From the NCBI RefSeq assembly GCF_004193775.1, contig NC_041016.1:41250022-41314021 (forward strand): a stretch of 64,000 bases of DNA, in the 5' to 3' direction. This DNA comes from Glycine soja (lineage: Eukaryota; Streptophyta; Magnoliopsida; Fabales; Fabaceae). The notes below the pieces were generated by a model. That model did no database searches and was not told the origin of the DNA. It worked only from the letters and a program-made list of their open reading frames with translations. The translations under genes and the position numbers were made by a program. Positions within the stretch are counted from its first letter, which is position 1, and every line of letters starts with the position of its first letter. Shown piece after piece: positions 14,601 to 26,746 of the stretch.

Positions 14601-16056
14601 TTGTTCGCGGCTGGCAAGTGTACCATATCACACAAGTAGTATAAAACAGTAAGAACCAAGTATCAAACTCTCGGGGAACTTGTGTTATCTGGCAAGCTAT
14701 TTCGGTAAATAAGTGTCTGGTATGAAGGATGATTTGTAATTATGAACAGGTATGTAAACTATCTATGCAAAAAGAAAGAAAATCACGCAAGAGAAATGTT
14801 GTGTAAAAACAAGTAGAGAACGCGTTGGTCTTCCTAATAGGTTCCTGATGCTAAAAAGATGTTCTCTATCTAACAATGCTCATGTATTCCTATGTTGTCT
14901 CCTGGACTGCTAGACCCCGATTCCTCATGATAGCCTAGCCTAATCCTGATCAAGCCTCGTCCACAGATTCCTCTTGTAAGATTAAACTCAATCAAGACTG
15001 CATTAAGACACACATACACAACTAAGTTCTTGTACCCCGATTCCTTGGGATAGTACAACAACTTAGCCTCGTACTATCAAGGACCTTAGAATCAGACCAG
15101 TTTCCACTGTTGAATGACCCTAACAAAGCATGCATTTACGTGATCAAGGTAAAGGCATACTGGAATGAAAAGCAGATAACACAGAGAACACACAAAACAT
15201 CATTACATAGATAGAAATATATTTACATCAGGTACCTACAGGGAAGATCCAATAGAGGATTTAGCTTTCCATGGTCCGAAAACCTCCTTTACAACACAGA
15301 GAAGAACAAGATGAAAGATTGCAAAAATACAAGCGGTGAGGATGTCTCCTTCACCTCTAGGATCTCACAATCACTCACAAACTCATCTCAAGCTCTCAGA
15401 ATGGCTTTTGCTTCGAACTCTCGTCTCTGCAGATCTTTACACAGCAAAATCTCTCAGAACTCTCTAGAACTTGGACCTTTCTCTCTCTAGAACTTCCTGA
15501 ACATGCAAAAGCTTTGAGCCAAGGCCAGACTCTCGTGCATGCAGAGGCTTCTTCAAGAAAAATGCCAAACTCCCCCCAAAAATCTGATTTCAAGCTTAAA
15601 TAGGTGGGTTGGTCCGTGCTCGCGCACTTAGCGCAAATCTGGATCGCTTAGCGCGCATAAGTGGATTGTGGCTTAGCACGCTTCTCTCGCTTAGCGGATG
15701 AGCTGAAGCGGTGCGCTTGATAACCTGGAGCGGTGCACGCAGCGAACCTAACAACTCATCTTCTTCTAGATTCTTCCTCGTGCTTAGCCACTGAGTGTCG
15801 CGATTAGCGAATGCTCACTAAGCCAGCAGATTGGCTTAGCGAGAAGGTGAAAACAACACTTTGGCCAATTTGCCTAATTAACCTGAAATTGAGAGAAATT
15901 GATTATTAAACACACAAAACAAAAGTATAAATTATCTATTACCTATATTTAACACAATGTACTTATAATATTACAAAACAACTATAAATTGGAGAAGTTT
16001 GATACACTATACACAAGTTTTATACACAAAAGTTAGTCGTTTTCACTGACTAACAA
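14601..16056 (-). repeat. 3' LTR of Athila-like element
   Basis: On the minus strand it reads TTGTTAGTCAGTG at 16056 and ends CGCGAACAA at 14601, giving 1456 bp. It is colinear with the solo LTR at 9110-10522 and with the two-part 5' LTR. A cluster of CGCTTAGCG-type words lies at about 15620-15845. Confidence 0.93.
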
Positions 16057-16069
16057 CTCCCCCAAATTT
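16057..16069 (-). promoter_or_regulatory. Polypurine tract of Athila-like element
   Basis: The minus strand AAATTTGGGGGAG abuts the 3' LTR start, the position and composition expected for the plus-strand DNA primer. Confidence 0.8.
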
Positions 16070-17410
16070 ACAGTTTTGCTTGTCCTCAAGCAAAAGAGAA
16101 CAACTTACTTGTCCTCAAGTGGTAAAGCATGCAGTGTTTATGTACAAAGGTGTATGCATCAAAATATATTGATTGCATGATGAGAAAGATGAAGCAATGT
16201 GTACCAATCACTTGTTTTCACAGAATACGCAGCCAGACAAATAGGAGAACATAATGTGAACTATACAGTTAGATGAAGTTAATCATAAGACAAATATCAA
16301 GGAAAGTAGCTCAAAGCACAGTCTCACGACTACTGTTTCACTCAAGCACAAGTGTTTAAGCTATTCATTGATAACAACTAACAGGAGGTCCAAGCTTTGC
16401 ATTTCATCTCATGCCATCAAGTCAGAAATGTATAAACAGAATCAGAAGGACTTTCTTAGGCTTGTAGTGAGGTTTGCTACAAAAATTCATTGGTTTTTCT
16501 AGGATTCAAAGGTTTAGGTTCTAAGAGAGCATAAATCCTTGACTTATCCCAATGGTCTTGTATTATACAAGTAGCTTTCTCACTATCTTTTCCTTTCAAG
16601 TTGCTTTTGACCTTATTGTAACAACATAATTTATTCTTTTTTTTAACATACAACTTATTTGTTGTGTGTGCTGATGCTTAACCTTTTTCTTTTCATTGGA
16701 ATTGACTTCCCTCCCCCAAATTTAGAGTAAATTTGCTTTGAACCATATGCTCTCCTAGAATCTAAACAAGGTATCAGGAAATATTTATTTAAGTTTAGGG
16801 TTCAATTTTTTTTTACAATATCATTTAGCTAAAAAAGGGAGCAAAGGATGCAATTATCATTTAAGGTAAGCTGTTTGGTCAAAAGAGCTTGTGTATGTAC
16901 AATCATGGCCTTCATCATGTCTTCATTTATACATTTCATTATAAAATTCAGAGATTCATGCAAAGATTATCACTCACAGCTAGTCGTTCACTTACAATTT
17001 AAGGTCACACTCTCATCGGTTTTGGTTCAAGCTTTTCTTTCACAATCAATCTGTCTATTGACTAACAATTCTAATTGCAAGTTCACATTCTTGTTCTTTC
17101 TTTGTCTAAAATACACACTTGCTCAAACTCATGAAAGAAAACACAAATTCCATCAAAATCATGCATCCAGTTCAAAATGAAAGCATACAACCATTTTCAC
17201 AAAAAGATAAAAGTGTTTCACTGTCATGTCAACAAAAGTTAAGTTAAATTGTTCCAGATGCTTCAGGATAAGCATACTAACTATTCATATATAAAACTAG
17301 CAGTATATGTAGATATAACAAAAATACTGTACGAAAACCAAAATTATAATAAGAATAAATTAAAAAGCAAAAAGTGCCATCAGGAATTAAAATTCCTGTG
17401 TGTCCTGTGT
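16070..17410 (-). other. 3' untranslated region of Athila-like element
   Basis: No coding frame or terminal structure is supported. A CTTGTCCTCAAG word occurs twice near 16080-16120. ORFs at 16848-17180 and 17249-17476 are short plus-strand chance frames running against the element. Confidence 0.6.
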
Positions 17411-18005
17411 CTAACCATCCTCCTCATCTGTCAGCTGAAGTACTGGAGTAGCGGGAGGAGAAGTTTCCACAACTAGCACTGGTGTAGTTAGGTCCTTTGG
17501 CATTTGTAGAAGAGGAGTGGAAGGTTCTGCTGCAGGCTGAGGTGAAGGTAGATTTACCCCTGGTGCAGAAGGCTCTAAAGTAGCCTCAAGGGATCGCTCA
17601 GGAGTGGTAGCAGCTACCTGTCTCACCTGTGTCTCTTCTGCCTCTTCTCCTATATCAAATGGCTCTAGGATAGTGGCCTCAGATGACTCATTCTCCGTAT
17701 GCTGAGGTATCTGGGCTGTGGGACCTTCGTCTTCCTTATGAAGAGAAGATTGGGTCCCGGACCAGGCTACCATATCAGTAAACTGCTCTACTATAGGAAC
17801 AGAGTCTGGAGGTGCCATCATCTATAAACTCTGTAGTAAAATAATCTGTCCCTGATGATTTCTTTGGAGCATGGCTTCAAAGCACTGAGAATTTGTCCGA
17901 GTTGGGACGAAAAGGGCTGCTGAAGTGGATGCTGGAGTAGGAGCTGTAGAAGTAGAAGGAAGCTCGGCTGGCCTTGCCCTCGCCCTTTTGGCCCCTCGGA
18001 TAAAG
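17411..18005 (-). pseudogene. Athila-like extra ORF, C-terminal part (3' of SIRE1 insertion)
   Basis: Continues the ORF at 27984-28819 in frame once SIRE1 and one ACTGT copy are discounted: the NCWNP segment leads to DLTV on one side and FIRGAKRARARPAELPS on the other. It then reads TPASTSAALFVPTRTNSQCF and, after a TAG at about 17822, a 136-codon open stretch (MMAPPDSVPIVEQF to LQLTDEEDG). The C-terminus is rich in Pro, Ser, Thr and Glu with no membrane segment. The stop could have allowed two products, but decay is the simpler reading. Confidence 0.75.
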
Positions 18006-18010
18006 ACTGT

Positions 18011-19242
18011 TGTTAGTGCTTAGCTCTACTGAGTTTTAAAAGATTGGCTAAGATTTTGTTAAAACATAAGCACTTAGACAATGAAGGAAAGCTGGAGTTG
18101 CTGCACATGATGTCCAACGTTATGTCAAAGAATAAGATCGGGCTGCACAATGCACAAGGCAAGATGAAATGTCAAAAGAAGAATTGAAGCTGCAGGATTC
18201 ACGATGTCGGATACAATGTCCAGGACATCCTGCTCGAAAATACTGGAATTACTAAAAGCATTGAAGCTGCAGGATCCACGATGTCGGATACAATGTCCAG
18301 GACATCCTGCCCGAGAATACTGGAGTTGCTGTACAATGCAAGATAAAAGTCAAGTAGTGAAGCTGCAGGATCCACGATGTCGGATACGATGTCCTGACAT
18401 CCGGCCCGATAATACTGGACATATAATTCTGTTATATCTTTAACAGATTATTGTGCAGTTAGCAAGAGATAAGAAGATCTATCTTTAGGAACGAATTAAA
18501 AGATAATTAAAGTTCGAATTTCAAAGTAGAAGAGTTCGTTCAGGGATTAAAGATTAAAGATAAAAACTAAAAGATCAAACTGCATCTTTTAGATCTTTAA
18601 GTGCAGATTTTCAGGAAGAATGATAGATCTCATCCAGCACAAGAAGTTGCAGCCCAGAAACGCACACTACTATATAAACATGAAGGCTGCACGAGTTCTG
18701 TACCAAGTCCGGGATTGAAGAGTTATTTTGTGAGTTTTGGGACTTGAGTCTTTTGTGAGCCACCTTGATGGTACCCTAACATCAAGTGTTGGACCTGAGT
18801 GTGTAGAGTTGATCTCTAGTGTGTAGAGTTGATCTCTAGTGTGTAGAGTTGATCTCTAGTGTGTGGAGTTGATCTCCTTTGTTCAGAGAGCAATCTCTGG
18901 TGTGTATTTGATTTGATTGTAAACACGGGAGAGTGTTTGAGAGGGAGTGAGCGGGGTTTCTCATATCTAAGAGTGGCTCTTAGGTAGAGATCGCACGGGT
19001 AGTGGTTAGGTGAGAAGGTTGTAAACAGTGGCTGTTAGACCTTGAACTAACACTATTTTAGTGGATTTCCTCCCTGGCTTGGTAGCCCCCAGATGTAGGT
19101 GAGGTTGCACCGAACTGGGTTAACAATTCTCTTGTGTTATTTACTTGTTTAATCTGTTCATACACTCAGAGATAATCTGCATGTTCTGAAGCGTGATGTC
19201 GTGACATCCTGTACGACATCTGTCCCCAGTATCAGAATTTCA
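18011..19242 (+). repeat. 5' LTR of SIRE1
   Basis: TGTTAGTGCTTAGC to AGAATTTCA. It contains three imperfect tandem copies of a 70-100-bp block starting GCTGCAGGATYCACGATGTC (about 18189, 18266, 18361) and four copies of a 20-bp unit (GTGTAGAGTTGATCTCTA theme, about 18807-18878). The TATA box is at 18671. Confidence 0.97.
18671..18678 (+). promoter_or_regulatory. TATA box in SIRE1 5' LTR
   Basis: TATATAAA at 18671 with the LTR end 564 bp downstream. It is the best TATA match in the LTR, and the same box lies at 27407 in the 3' LTR. It would set the U3/R boundary about 25-35 bp further on. Confidence 0.65.
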
Positions 19243-19244
19243 AT

Positions 19245-19256
19245 TGGTATCAGAGC
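19245..19256 (+). promoter_or_regulatory. Primer binding site, tRNA-iMet type
   Basis: TGGTATCAGAGC starts two bases after the 5' LTR. It is the standard initiator-methionine PBS of plant Ty1/copia elements. Only 44 bp separate it from the gag ATG at 19301. Confidence 0.92.
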
Positions 19257-19300
19257 GGGCACTCGAAGTCACTGAGTGAGATCTAGGGAGATAAATTCTG

Positions 19301-22300
19301 ATGAACATGGAGAAAGAAGGAGGACCAGTGAACAGACCACCAATTCTGGATGGAACCAACTATGAATACTGGAAAGCAAGGATGGTGGCCTTCCTCAAAT
19401 CACTGGATAGCAGAACCTGGAAAGCTGTCATCAAAGGCTGGGAACATCCCAAGATGCTGGACACAGAAGGAAAGCCCACTGATGAATTGAAGTCAGAAGA
19501 AGACTGGACAAAAGAAGAAGACGAATTGGCACTTGGAAACTCCAAAGCCTTGAATGCTCTATTCAATGGAGTTGACAAGAATATCTTCAGACTAATCAAC
19601 ACATGCACAGTGGCCAAGGATGCATGGGAGATCCTGAAAACCACTCATGAAGGAACCTCCAAAGTGAAGATGTCCAGATTGCAACTATTGGCTACAAAAT
19701 TCGAAAATCTGAAGATGAAGGAGGAAGAGTGTATTCATGACTTCCACATGAACATTCTTGAAATTGCCAATGCTTGCACTGCCTTGGGAGAGAGGATGGC
19801 AGATGAAAAGCTGGTGAGAAAGATCCTCAGATCCTTGCCTAAGAGATTTGACATGAAAGTCACTGCAATAGAGGAGGCCCAAGACATTTGCAACATGAGA
19901 GTAGATGAACTCATTGGTTCCCTTCAAACCTTTGAGCTAGGACTCTCGGATAGGGCTGAAAAGAAGAGCAAGAACTTGGCGTTCGTGTCCAATGATGAAG
20001 GAGAAGAAGATGAGTATGACCTGGATACTGATGAAGGACTGGCTAATGCAGTTGTGCTCCTTGGAAAGCAGTTCAACAAAGTGCTGAACAGAATGGACAG
20101 GAGGCAGAAACCACATGTCCAGAACATCCCTTTCGACATCAGGAAAGGTAGTAAAGACCAGAAAAGATCAGATGAAAAGCCCAGTCACAGCAAAGGAATT
20201 CAATGCCATGGGTGTAAAGGCTATGGACACATCATAGCTGAATGTCCCACTCATCTCAAGAAGCAGAGGAAAGGACTTTCTGTATGTCGGTCTGATGATA
20301 CAGAGAGTGAACAAGAAAGTGATTCTGACAGAGATGTGAATGCACTCACTGGGAGATTTGAATCTGCTGAAGATTCAAGTGATACAGATAGTGAAATCAC
20401 TTTTGATGAGCTTGCTATATCCTATAGAGAACTATGCATCAAAAGTGAGAAGATTCTTCAGCAAGAAGCACAACTAAAGAAGGTCATTGCAAATCTGGAG
20501 GCTGAAAAGGAGGCACATGAAGAGGAGATCTCTGAGCTTAAAGGAGAAGTTGGTTTTCTGAACTCTAAACTGGAAAACATGACAAAATCAATAAAGATGC
20601 TGAATAAAGGCTCAGATACGCTTGATGAGGTGCTGCAGCTTGGAAAGAATGTTGGAAACCAGAGAGGACTTGGATTTAATCCTAAGTCTGTTGGCAGAAC
20701 AACCATGACAGAATTTGTTCCTGCCAAAAACAGCACTGGAGCCACGATGTCACAACATCGGTCTCGACATCATGGAACGCAGCAGAAAAGGAGCAAAAGA
20801 AAGAAGTGGAGGTGTCACTACTGTGGCAAGTATGGTCACATAAAGCCCTTTTGCTATCATCTACATGGCCATCCACATCATGGAACTCAAAGTAGCAACA
20901 GCAGAAAGAAGATGATGTGGGTTCCAAAACACAAGATTGTCAGTCTTGTTGTTCATACTTCACTTAGAGCTTCAGCTAAGGAAGATTGGTACCTAGATAG
21001 CGGCTGTTCCAGACACATGACAGGAGTTAAAGAATTCCTGGTGAACATTGAGCCCTGCTCCACTAGCTATGTGACATTTGGAGATGGCTCTAAAGGAAAG
21101 ATCATTGGAATGGGAAAGCTAGTTCATGATGGACTTCCTAGTCTGAACAAAGTACTGCTAGTGAAGGGACTGACTGCAAACTTGATCAGCATCAGTCAGC
21201 TGTGTGATGAAGGATTCAATGTAAACTTCACAAAGTCAGAATGCTTGGTGACAAATGAGAAGAGTGAAGTTCTAATGAAGGGCAGCAGATCAAAGGACAA
21301 CTGTTACCTATGGACACCTCAAGAAACCAGTTACTCCTCCACATGTCTATCCTCCAAAGAAGATGAAGTCAGAATATGGCATCAAAGATTTGGACATCTG
21401 CACTTAAGAGGCATGAAGAAAATCATTGACAAAGGTGCTGTTAGAGGCATTCCCAATCTGAAAATAGAAGAAGGCAGAATTTGTGGTGAATGTCAGATTG
21501 GAAAGCAAGTCAAGATGTCCCACCAGAAGCTTCAACATCAGACCACTTCCAGGGTGCTGGAACTGCTTCACATGGACTTGATGGGGCCTATGCAAGTTGA
21601 AAGCCTTGGAGGAAAGAGGTATGCCTATGTTGTTGTGGATGATTTCTCCAGATTTACCTGGGTCAACTTTATCAAATCAGACACCTTTGAAGCATTCAAG
21701 GAGTTGAGTCTAAGACTTCAAAGAGAAAAAGACTGTGTCATCAAGAGAATCAGGAGTGACCATGGCAGAGAGTTTGAAAACAGCAGGTTTACTGAATTCT
21801 GCATATCTGAAGGCATCACTCATGAGTTCTCTGCAGCCATTACACCACAACAGAATGGCATAGTTGAGAGGAAAAACAGGACTTTGCAAGAGGCTGCTAG
21901 GGTCATGCTTCATGCCAAAGAACTTCCCTATAATCTCTGGGCTGAAGCCATGAACACAGCATGCTACATCCACAACAGAGTCACACTGAGAAGAGGGACT
22001 CCTACCACACTGTACGAAATCTGGAAAGGGAGGAAGCCAACTGTCAAGCACTTCCACATCTTTGGAAGTCCATGTTACATTTTGGCAGACAGAGAGCAAA
22101 GGAGAAAGATGGATCCCAAGAGTGATGCAGGAATATTCCTGGGATACTCTACAAACAGCAGAGCATATAGAGTATTCAATTCCAGAACCAGAACTGTGAT
22201 GGAATCCATCAATGTGGTTGTTGATGATCTAACTCCAGCAAGAAAGAAGGATGTCGAAGAAGATGTCAGAACATCGGGAGACAATGTAGCAGATACAGCT

Positions 22301-24028
22301 AAAAGTGTAGAAAATGCAGAAAACTCTGATTCTGCTACAGATGAATCAAACATCAACCAACCTGACAAGAGACCCTCCATTAGAATCCAGAAGATGCACC
22401 CCAAGGAGCTGATTATAGGAGATCCAAACAGAGGAGTCACTACAAGATCAAGGGAGATTGAGATTGTCTCCAACTCATGTTTTGTCTCCAAAATCGAGCC
22501 CAAGAATGTGAAAGAGGCATTGACTGATGAGTTCTGGATCAATGCTATGCAAGAAGAATTGGAGCAATTCAAAAGGAATGAAGTCTGGGAGCTAGTTCCT
22601 AGACCCGAGGGAACTAATGTGATTGGCACCAAGTGGATCTTCAAGAACAAAACCAATGAAGAAGGTGTCATAACCAGAAACAAGGCCAGACTGGTTGCTC
22701 AAGGCTACACTCAGATTGAAGGTGTAGACTTTGATGAGACTTTTGCCCCAGTTGCTAGACTTGAGTCCATCAGATTATTACTTGGTGTAGCTTGCATCCT
22801 CAAATTCAAGCTGTACCATATGGATGTGAAGAGCGCATTTCTGAATGGATACCTGAATGAAGAAGTCTATGTCGAGCAGCCAAAGGGATTTGTAGATCCA
22901 GTTCATCCAGATCATGTATATAGGCTCAAGAAGGCTCTCTATGGATTAAAGCAAGCTCCAAGAGCTTGGTATGAAAGGCTAACAGAGTTCCTTACTCAGC
23001 AAGGGTATAGGAAGGGAGGAATTGACAAGACTCTCTTTGTCAAACAAGATGCTGATGACTTGATGATAGCACAGATATATGTTGATGACATTGTGTTTGG
23101 AGGGATGTCGAATGAGATGCTTCGACATTTTGTCCAACAGATGCAATCTGAATTTGAGATGAGTCTTGTTGGAGAGCTGACTTATTTTCTGGGACTCCAA
23201 GTGAAGCAGATGGAAGACTCCATATTCCTCTCACAAAGCAAGTATGCAAAGAACATTGTCAAGAAGTTTGGGATGGAGAATGCCAGCCATAAAAGAACAC
23301 CTGCACCTACTCACTTGAAGCTGTCAAAAGATGAAGCTGGCACCAGTGTTGATCAAAGACTGTACAGAAGCATGATTGGGAGCTTACTATATTTAACAGC
23401 TAGCAGACCTGACATCACCTATGCAGTAGGTGTTTGTGCAAGATATCAAGCCAATCCTAAGATAAGTCACTTGACTCAAGTAAAGAGAATCCTGAAATAT
23501 GTAAATGGCACCAGTGACTATGGGATTATGTACTGTCATTGTTCAGATTCAATGCTGGTTGGGTATTGTGATGCTGATTGGGCTGGAAGTGCAGATGACA
23601 GAAAAAGCACTTCTGGTGGATGCTTCTATCTGGGCAACAATCTTATTTCATGGTTCAGCAAGAAGCAGAACTGTGTGTCCCTATCCACTGCAGAAGCAGA
23701 GTATATTGCAGCAGGAAGCAGCTGTTCACAACTAGTTTGGATGAAGCAGATGCTCAAGGAGTACAATGTCGAACAAGATGTCATGACATTATACTGTGAC
23801 AACTTGAGTGCTATTAATATTTCTAAAAATCCTGTGCAACACAGCAGAACCAAGCACATTGACATTAGACATCACTATATCAGAGAGCTTGTTGATGATA
23901 AAGTTATCACACTGGAGCATGTTGACACTGAGGAACAAATAGCAGATATTTTCACAAAGGCATTGGATGCAAAACAGTTTGAAAAACTGAGGGGCAAGCT
24001 GGGCATTTGTCTGCTAGAGGAATTGTAG
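19301..24028 (+). CDS. gag-pol: SIRE1 Gag-Pol polyprotein (1575 aa, intact)
   Basis: One frame without stop or shift. Gag (UBN2-type, roughly residues 20-220) is followed by two CX2CX4HX4C zinc knuckles (starting at C302, CHGCKGYGH, and C505, CHYCGKYGH). An acidic coiled-coil stretch lies between them. Protease: YLDSGC with catalytic D566. The integrase has an HHCC finger from H694 and a DD35E triad at D759, D820 and E856. Reverse transcriptase: [20 protein letters not shown], then YVDD at 1260-1263. RNase [10 protein letters not shown] from 1421, SLSTAEAEY and a C-terminal [11 protein letters not shown]. It forms the particle and copies and integrates the element. Start: ATG at 19301, with a second at 19307. 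All catalytic residues I can check are present. Confidence 0.97.
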   Translation: MNMEKEGGPVNRPPILDGTNYEYWKARMVAFLKSLDSRTWKAVIKGWEHPKMLDTEGKPTDELKSEEDWTKEEDELALGNSKALNALFNGVDKNIFRLINTCTVAKDAWEILKTTHEGTSKVKMSRLQLLATKFENLKMKEEECIHDFHMNILEIANACTALGERMADEKLVRKILRSLPKRFDMKVTAIEEAQDICNMRVDELIGSLQTFELGLSDRAEKKSKNLAFVSNDEGEEDEYDLDTDEGLANAVVLLGKQFNKVLNRMDRRQKPHVQNIPFDIRKGSKDQKRSDEKPSHSKGIQCHGCKGYGHIIAECPTHLKKQRKGLSVCRSDDTESEQESDSDRDVNALTGRFESAEDSSDTDSEITFDELAISYRELCIKSEKILQQEAQLKKVIANLEAEKEAHEEEISELKGEVGFLNSKLENMTKSIKMLNKGSDTLDEVLQLGKNVGNQRGLGFNPKSVGRTTMTEFVPAKNSTGATMSQHRSRHHGTQQKRSKRKKWRCHYCGKYGHIKPFCYHLHGHPHHGTQSSNSRKKMMWVPKHKIVSLVVHTSLRASAKEDWYLDSGCSRHMTGVKEFLVNIEPCSTSYVTFGDGSKGKIIGMGKLVHDGLPSLNKVLLVKGLTANLISISQLCDEGFNVNFTKSECLVTNEKSEVLMKGSRSKDNCYLWTPQETSYSSTCLSSKEDEVRIWHQRFGHLHLRGMKKIIDKGAVRGIPNLKIEEGRICGECQIGKQVKMSHQKLQHQTTSRVLELLHMDLMGPMQVESLGGKRYAYVVVDDFSRFTWVNFIKSDTFEAFKELSLRLQREKDCVIKRIRSDHGREFENSRFTEFCISEGITHEFSAAITPQQNGIVERKNRTLQEAARVMLHAKELPYNLWAEAMNTACYIHNRVTLRRGTPTTLYEIWKGRKPTVKHFHIFGSPCYILADREQRRKMDPKSDAGIFLGYSTNSRAYRVFNSRTRTVMESINVVVDDLTPARKKDVEEDVRTSGDNVADTAKSVENAENSDSATDESNINQPDKRPSIRIQKMHPKELIIGDPNRGVTTRSREIEIVSNSCFVSKIEPKNVKEALTDEFWINAMQEELEQFKRNEVWELVPRPEGTNVIGTKWIFKNKTNEEGVITRNKARLVAQGYTQIEGVDFDETFAPVARLESIRLLLGVACILKFKLYHMDVKSAFLNGYLNEEVYVEQPKGFVDPVHPDHVYRLKKALYGLKQAPRAWYERLTEFLTQQGYRKGGIDKTLFVKQDADDLMIAQIYVDDIVFGGMSNEMLRHFVQQMQSEFEMSLVGELTYFLGLQVKQMEDSIFLSQSKYAKNIVKKFGMENASHKRTPAPTHLKLSKDEAGTSVDQRLYRSMIGSLLYLTASRPDITYAVGVCARYQANPKISHLTQVKRILKYVNGTSDYGIMYCHCSDSMLVGYCDADWAGSADDRKSTSGGCFYLGNNLISWFSKKQNCVSLSTAEAEYIAAGSSCSQLVWMKQMLKEYNVEQDVMTLYCDNLSAINISKNPVQHSRTKHIDIRHHYIRELVDDKVITLEHVDTEEQIADIFTKALDAKQFEKLRGKLGICLLEEL

Positions 24029-24034
24029 CAACTA
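24026..24034 (+). promoter_or_regulatory. Leaky stop context between pol and env-like ORF
   Basis: Pol ends TAG CAA CTA, matching the UAG-CAR-YYA readthrough signal first defined in tobacco mosaic virus. The frame after the stop stays open through the envelope-like ORF. Stop-codon suppression by this kind of context has been reported for SIRE1. Confidence 0.85.
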
Positions 24035-24157
24035 CTGATATCTGAACGTGCCCAAACGAATCACTTAACATTAATAGCACGTTCACTACTGAACCAAAGC
24101 AAATTCGACCGTTGCTTCACACGTCCCTCTACATTCCTCATTCAAACTTATATTTTC

Positions 24158-26101
24158 GTGTTAATCTCGTTTTCTGCATTCCCCAACAGCTCTCAGAAAT
24201 TTACGAAATCATTCCAAACGCTCTGCTTTTCCATGGCTACCTCATCAAAAGAGACTTCAGCTCCTGGTTCACCCGCTGTACCATCATCTCCATCATCCAC
24301 CAAAGCACCATCTAACCAGGAACGACCTGAATTCAACATCCAGCCCATACAGATGATTCCTGGTCAAGCCCCTGTTCCTGAAAAACTGGTTCCCAAACGA
24401 CAACAGGGAGTGAAGATTTCTGAAAACCCTAGCATTGCAACAAGTCCTAGGGAAGTAGACCTGGAGATGGATAAGAAGATCCGCAGTATTGTGAGTAGCA
24501 TTTTGAAAGACGCCTCTGTTCCTGATGCTGGTGAAGATGTTCCAACATCCTCCACCCCGAATGTTTCTGTGCCTAATGTTGATAAAGATGTTCCAACATC
24601 TTCCGCTCCAAATGCTGAAGCCCTCCCTTCACCCAGTGAAGAGGAATCAACAGAAGAAGAAGATCAAGCCACAGAGAAGACCCCTGCACCAAGGGCACCA
24701 GAACCTGCTCCAGGTGATCTCATTGACCTTGAAGAGGTAGAATCTGATGAGGAACCCATTGCCAACAAGTTGGCACCTGGCATTGCAGAAAGACTACAAA
24801 GCAGAAAGGGAAAAACCCCCATCAAGAGGTCTGGACGAATCAAAACTATGGCCCAGAAAAAGAGCACTCCAATCACTCCTACCACATCCAGAAGAAGCAA
24901 GGTTGCAATCCCCTCCAAGAAGAGGAAAGAAATTTCCTCATCCGATTCTGATGATGATGTCGAACTAGATGTCTCGACATCAAAGAGGGCCAAGAAATCT
25001 GGGAGAAAGGTGCCTGGAAATGTTCCTGATGCACCATTGGACAACATCTCTTTCCACTCCATTGGCAATGTTGAAAAGTGGAAATATGTGTATCAACGCA
25101 GACTTGCGGTTGAAAGAGAACTGGGAAGAGATGCCTTGGATTGCAAGGAGACCATGGACCTCATCAAGGCTGCTGGACTACTGAAGACAGTCACCAAGTT
25201 GGGAGACTGTTATGAAGGCCTAGTCAGGGAATTCATTGTCAACATTCCCTCTGACATAACAAACAGAAAAAGTGATGATTATCAGAAAGTGTTTGTCAGA
25301 GGAAAGTGTGTTAGATTCTCCCCTGCTGTGATCAACAAATACCTGGACAGACCAACAGATGGAGTGGTGGATATTGCTGTTTCTGAGCATCAAATTGCCA
25401 AGGAAATCACTGCCAAACAAGTCCAGCATTGGCCAAAGAAAGGGAAGCTGTCTGCAGGGAAGCTAAGTGTGAAATATGCAATCCTGCACAGGATTGGAGC
25501 TGCAAACTGGGTACCCACCAATCACACTTCCACTGTTGCCACAGGTTTGGGTAAATTTCTGTATGCTGTTGGAACCAAGTCCAAATTTAATTTTGGAAAC
25601 TATATTTTTGATCAAACTGTTAAGCATTCAGAATCTTTTGCTGTCAAATTACCCATTGCCTTCCCTACTGTATTGTGTGGCATTATGTTGAGTCAACATC
25701 CAAACATTTTAAACTACACTGACTCTGTGATGAAGAGAGAATCTCCTCTATCCCTGCATTACAAATTGTTTGAGGGGACACATGTCCCAGACATTGTCTC
25801 GACATCAGGGAAAGCTGCTGCTTCAGGTGCTGTGTCCAAGAATGCCTTGATTGCTGAACTCAAGGACACATGCAAGGTGCTGGAAGCAACCATCAAAGCC
25901 ACCACAGAGAAGAAGATGGAGCTAGAACGGCTGATCAAAAGGCTCTCAGAAAGTGGCATTGATGATGGTGAAGCAGCTGAGGAAGAAGAAGCAGCTGAGC
26001 AAGAAGAAGAAGAAGCTGAGGAAGAAGAAGAAGAAGCCGATGAGGAAGATGCAGCAGAGGATACAGAATCCGATGATGATGATTCTGAAGCCACCCCATG
26101 A
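24158..26101 (+). CDS. env-like: SIRE1 envelope-like protein (readthrough product)
   Basis: In frame with gag-pol, so readthrough of the TAG at 24026 would add it to the polyprotein. The given start is a GTG. The first ATG is at 24233 (MATSSKETS), leaving 622 residues. Numbering from the GTG: a Pro/Ser/Thr-rich acidic N-terminus (30-200) with a duplicated VPxxxxDVPTSS unit (121-150), basic nuclear-signal-like clusters (PSKKRKE near 252, KRAKKSGRK near 276), and a folded region about 300-515 with VREF, VRG.CV and NWVPTNHTS. A coiled coil (about 560-595) and a very acidic C-terminus follow. The only moderately hydrophobic segment is about 493-512, so a true membrane envelope role is doubtful. 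The folded region resembles the putative plant transposon protein domain. Its function is unknown. Confidence 0.88.
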   Translation: MLISFSAFPNSSQKFTKSFQTLCFSMATSSKETSAPGSPAVPSSPSSTKAPSNQERPEFNIQPIQMIPGQAPVPEKLVPKRQQGVKISENPSIATSPREVDLEMDKKIRSIVSSILKDASVPDAGEDVPTSSTPNVSVPNVDKDVPTSSAPNAEALPSPSEEESTEEEDQATEKTPAPRAPEPAPGDLIDLEEVESDEEPIANKLAPGIAERLQSRKGKTPIKRSGRIKTMAQKKSTPITPTTSRRSKVAIPSKKRKEISSSDSDDDVELDVSTSKRAKKSGRKVPGNVPDAPLDNISFHSIGNVEKWKYVYQRRLAVERELGRDALDCKETMDLIKAAGLLKTVTKLGDCYEGLVREFIVNIPSDITNRKSDDYQKVFVRGKCVRFSPAVINKYLDRPTDGVVDIAVSEHQIAKEITAKQVQHWPKKGKLSAGKLSVKYAILHRIGAANWVPTNHTSTVATGLGKFLYAVGTKSKFNFGNYIFDQTVKHSESFAVKLPIAFPTVLCGIMLSQHPNILNYTDSVMKRESPLSLHYKLFEGTHVPDIVSTSGKAAASGAVSKNALIAELKDTCKVLEATIKATTEKKMELERLIKRLSESGIDDGEAAEEEEAAEQEEEEAEEEEEEADEEDAAEDTESDDDDSEATP

Positions 26102-26746
26102 TCATCAGACCCTTATGTTTTTTTTTTTTGCTAGCTAAAGGGGCATGTCCCTTTGAACAATTGTTTACTATGGGTCTGTAATATTTGCACCTTAAGTTCA
26201 TGCATTCTACTTTTGTCAAATTCTGTCTAAAAAGGGGGAGTAATAGTATTATGCTTGCTATTATGCATGATTTTGAGTAGTAGGATACTATGTATGCAAT
26301 AGTAGTATTATGCATGATAGATACGATGTATGGCAGTAGGATACGATGTATGCATGATTCATGATTTTGAGGGGGAGTTGTATGTATATGACTTTGAGGG
26401 GGAGACTGCTGCCAATGATGACTGATGTAAGCTACTAGTAAGAGCATGAAGACAGGGGGAGCAAAAAGCTGATGTCACATGAGATGTCTCGACATCCTGG
26501 AAAAGACTAGTAGCTGATAGAAGATGCTGCAGTAAGCATGGAGACAGGGGGAGCAGGAGCAGAAAGCTGATGTCACGTGAGATGTCTTGACATCCTGGAA
26601 ACGACTTGCAACTTGTCTAAACTACAGATTCCGCTGTGCTTGATTACTCTGATAATGAAAGTTGCTGATCCCACTTGCATAACTGCTCGTACCTGCTCAG
26701 GAAGTGTCTAAGTATGTTTTAGACAAAATTTGCCAAAGGGGGAGAT
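26102..26746 (+). other. SIRE1 3' untranslated region with repeated polypurine tracts
   Basis: At least six GGGGGAG tracts occur (near 26234, 26372, 26398, 26455, 26547 and 26739). The last, AAAGGGGGAGAT, abuts the 3' LTR and is the functional PPT position. The others may be extra initiation sites or cPPT-like relics. A short direct repeat (ATGTATG.AGTAGGATAC theme) fills 26275-26360. Two copies of the GATGTC palindrome motif are at 26471 and 26569. Confidence 0.85.

Noticed and set aside
19360..23865. Antisense frames within SIRE1 (for example 22075-22683)
   Set aside because: These are shadows of the intact gag-pol frame with no domain of their own.
24158..26101. SIRE1 second ORF as a true membrane envelope glycoprotein
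   Set aside because: No signal peptide and no convincing membrane helix after the ATG. The fold region matches a plant transposon protein pattern and the C-terminus is highly acidic.
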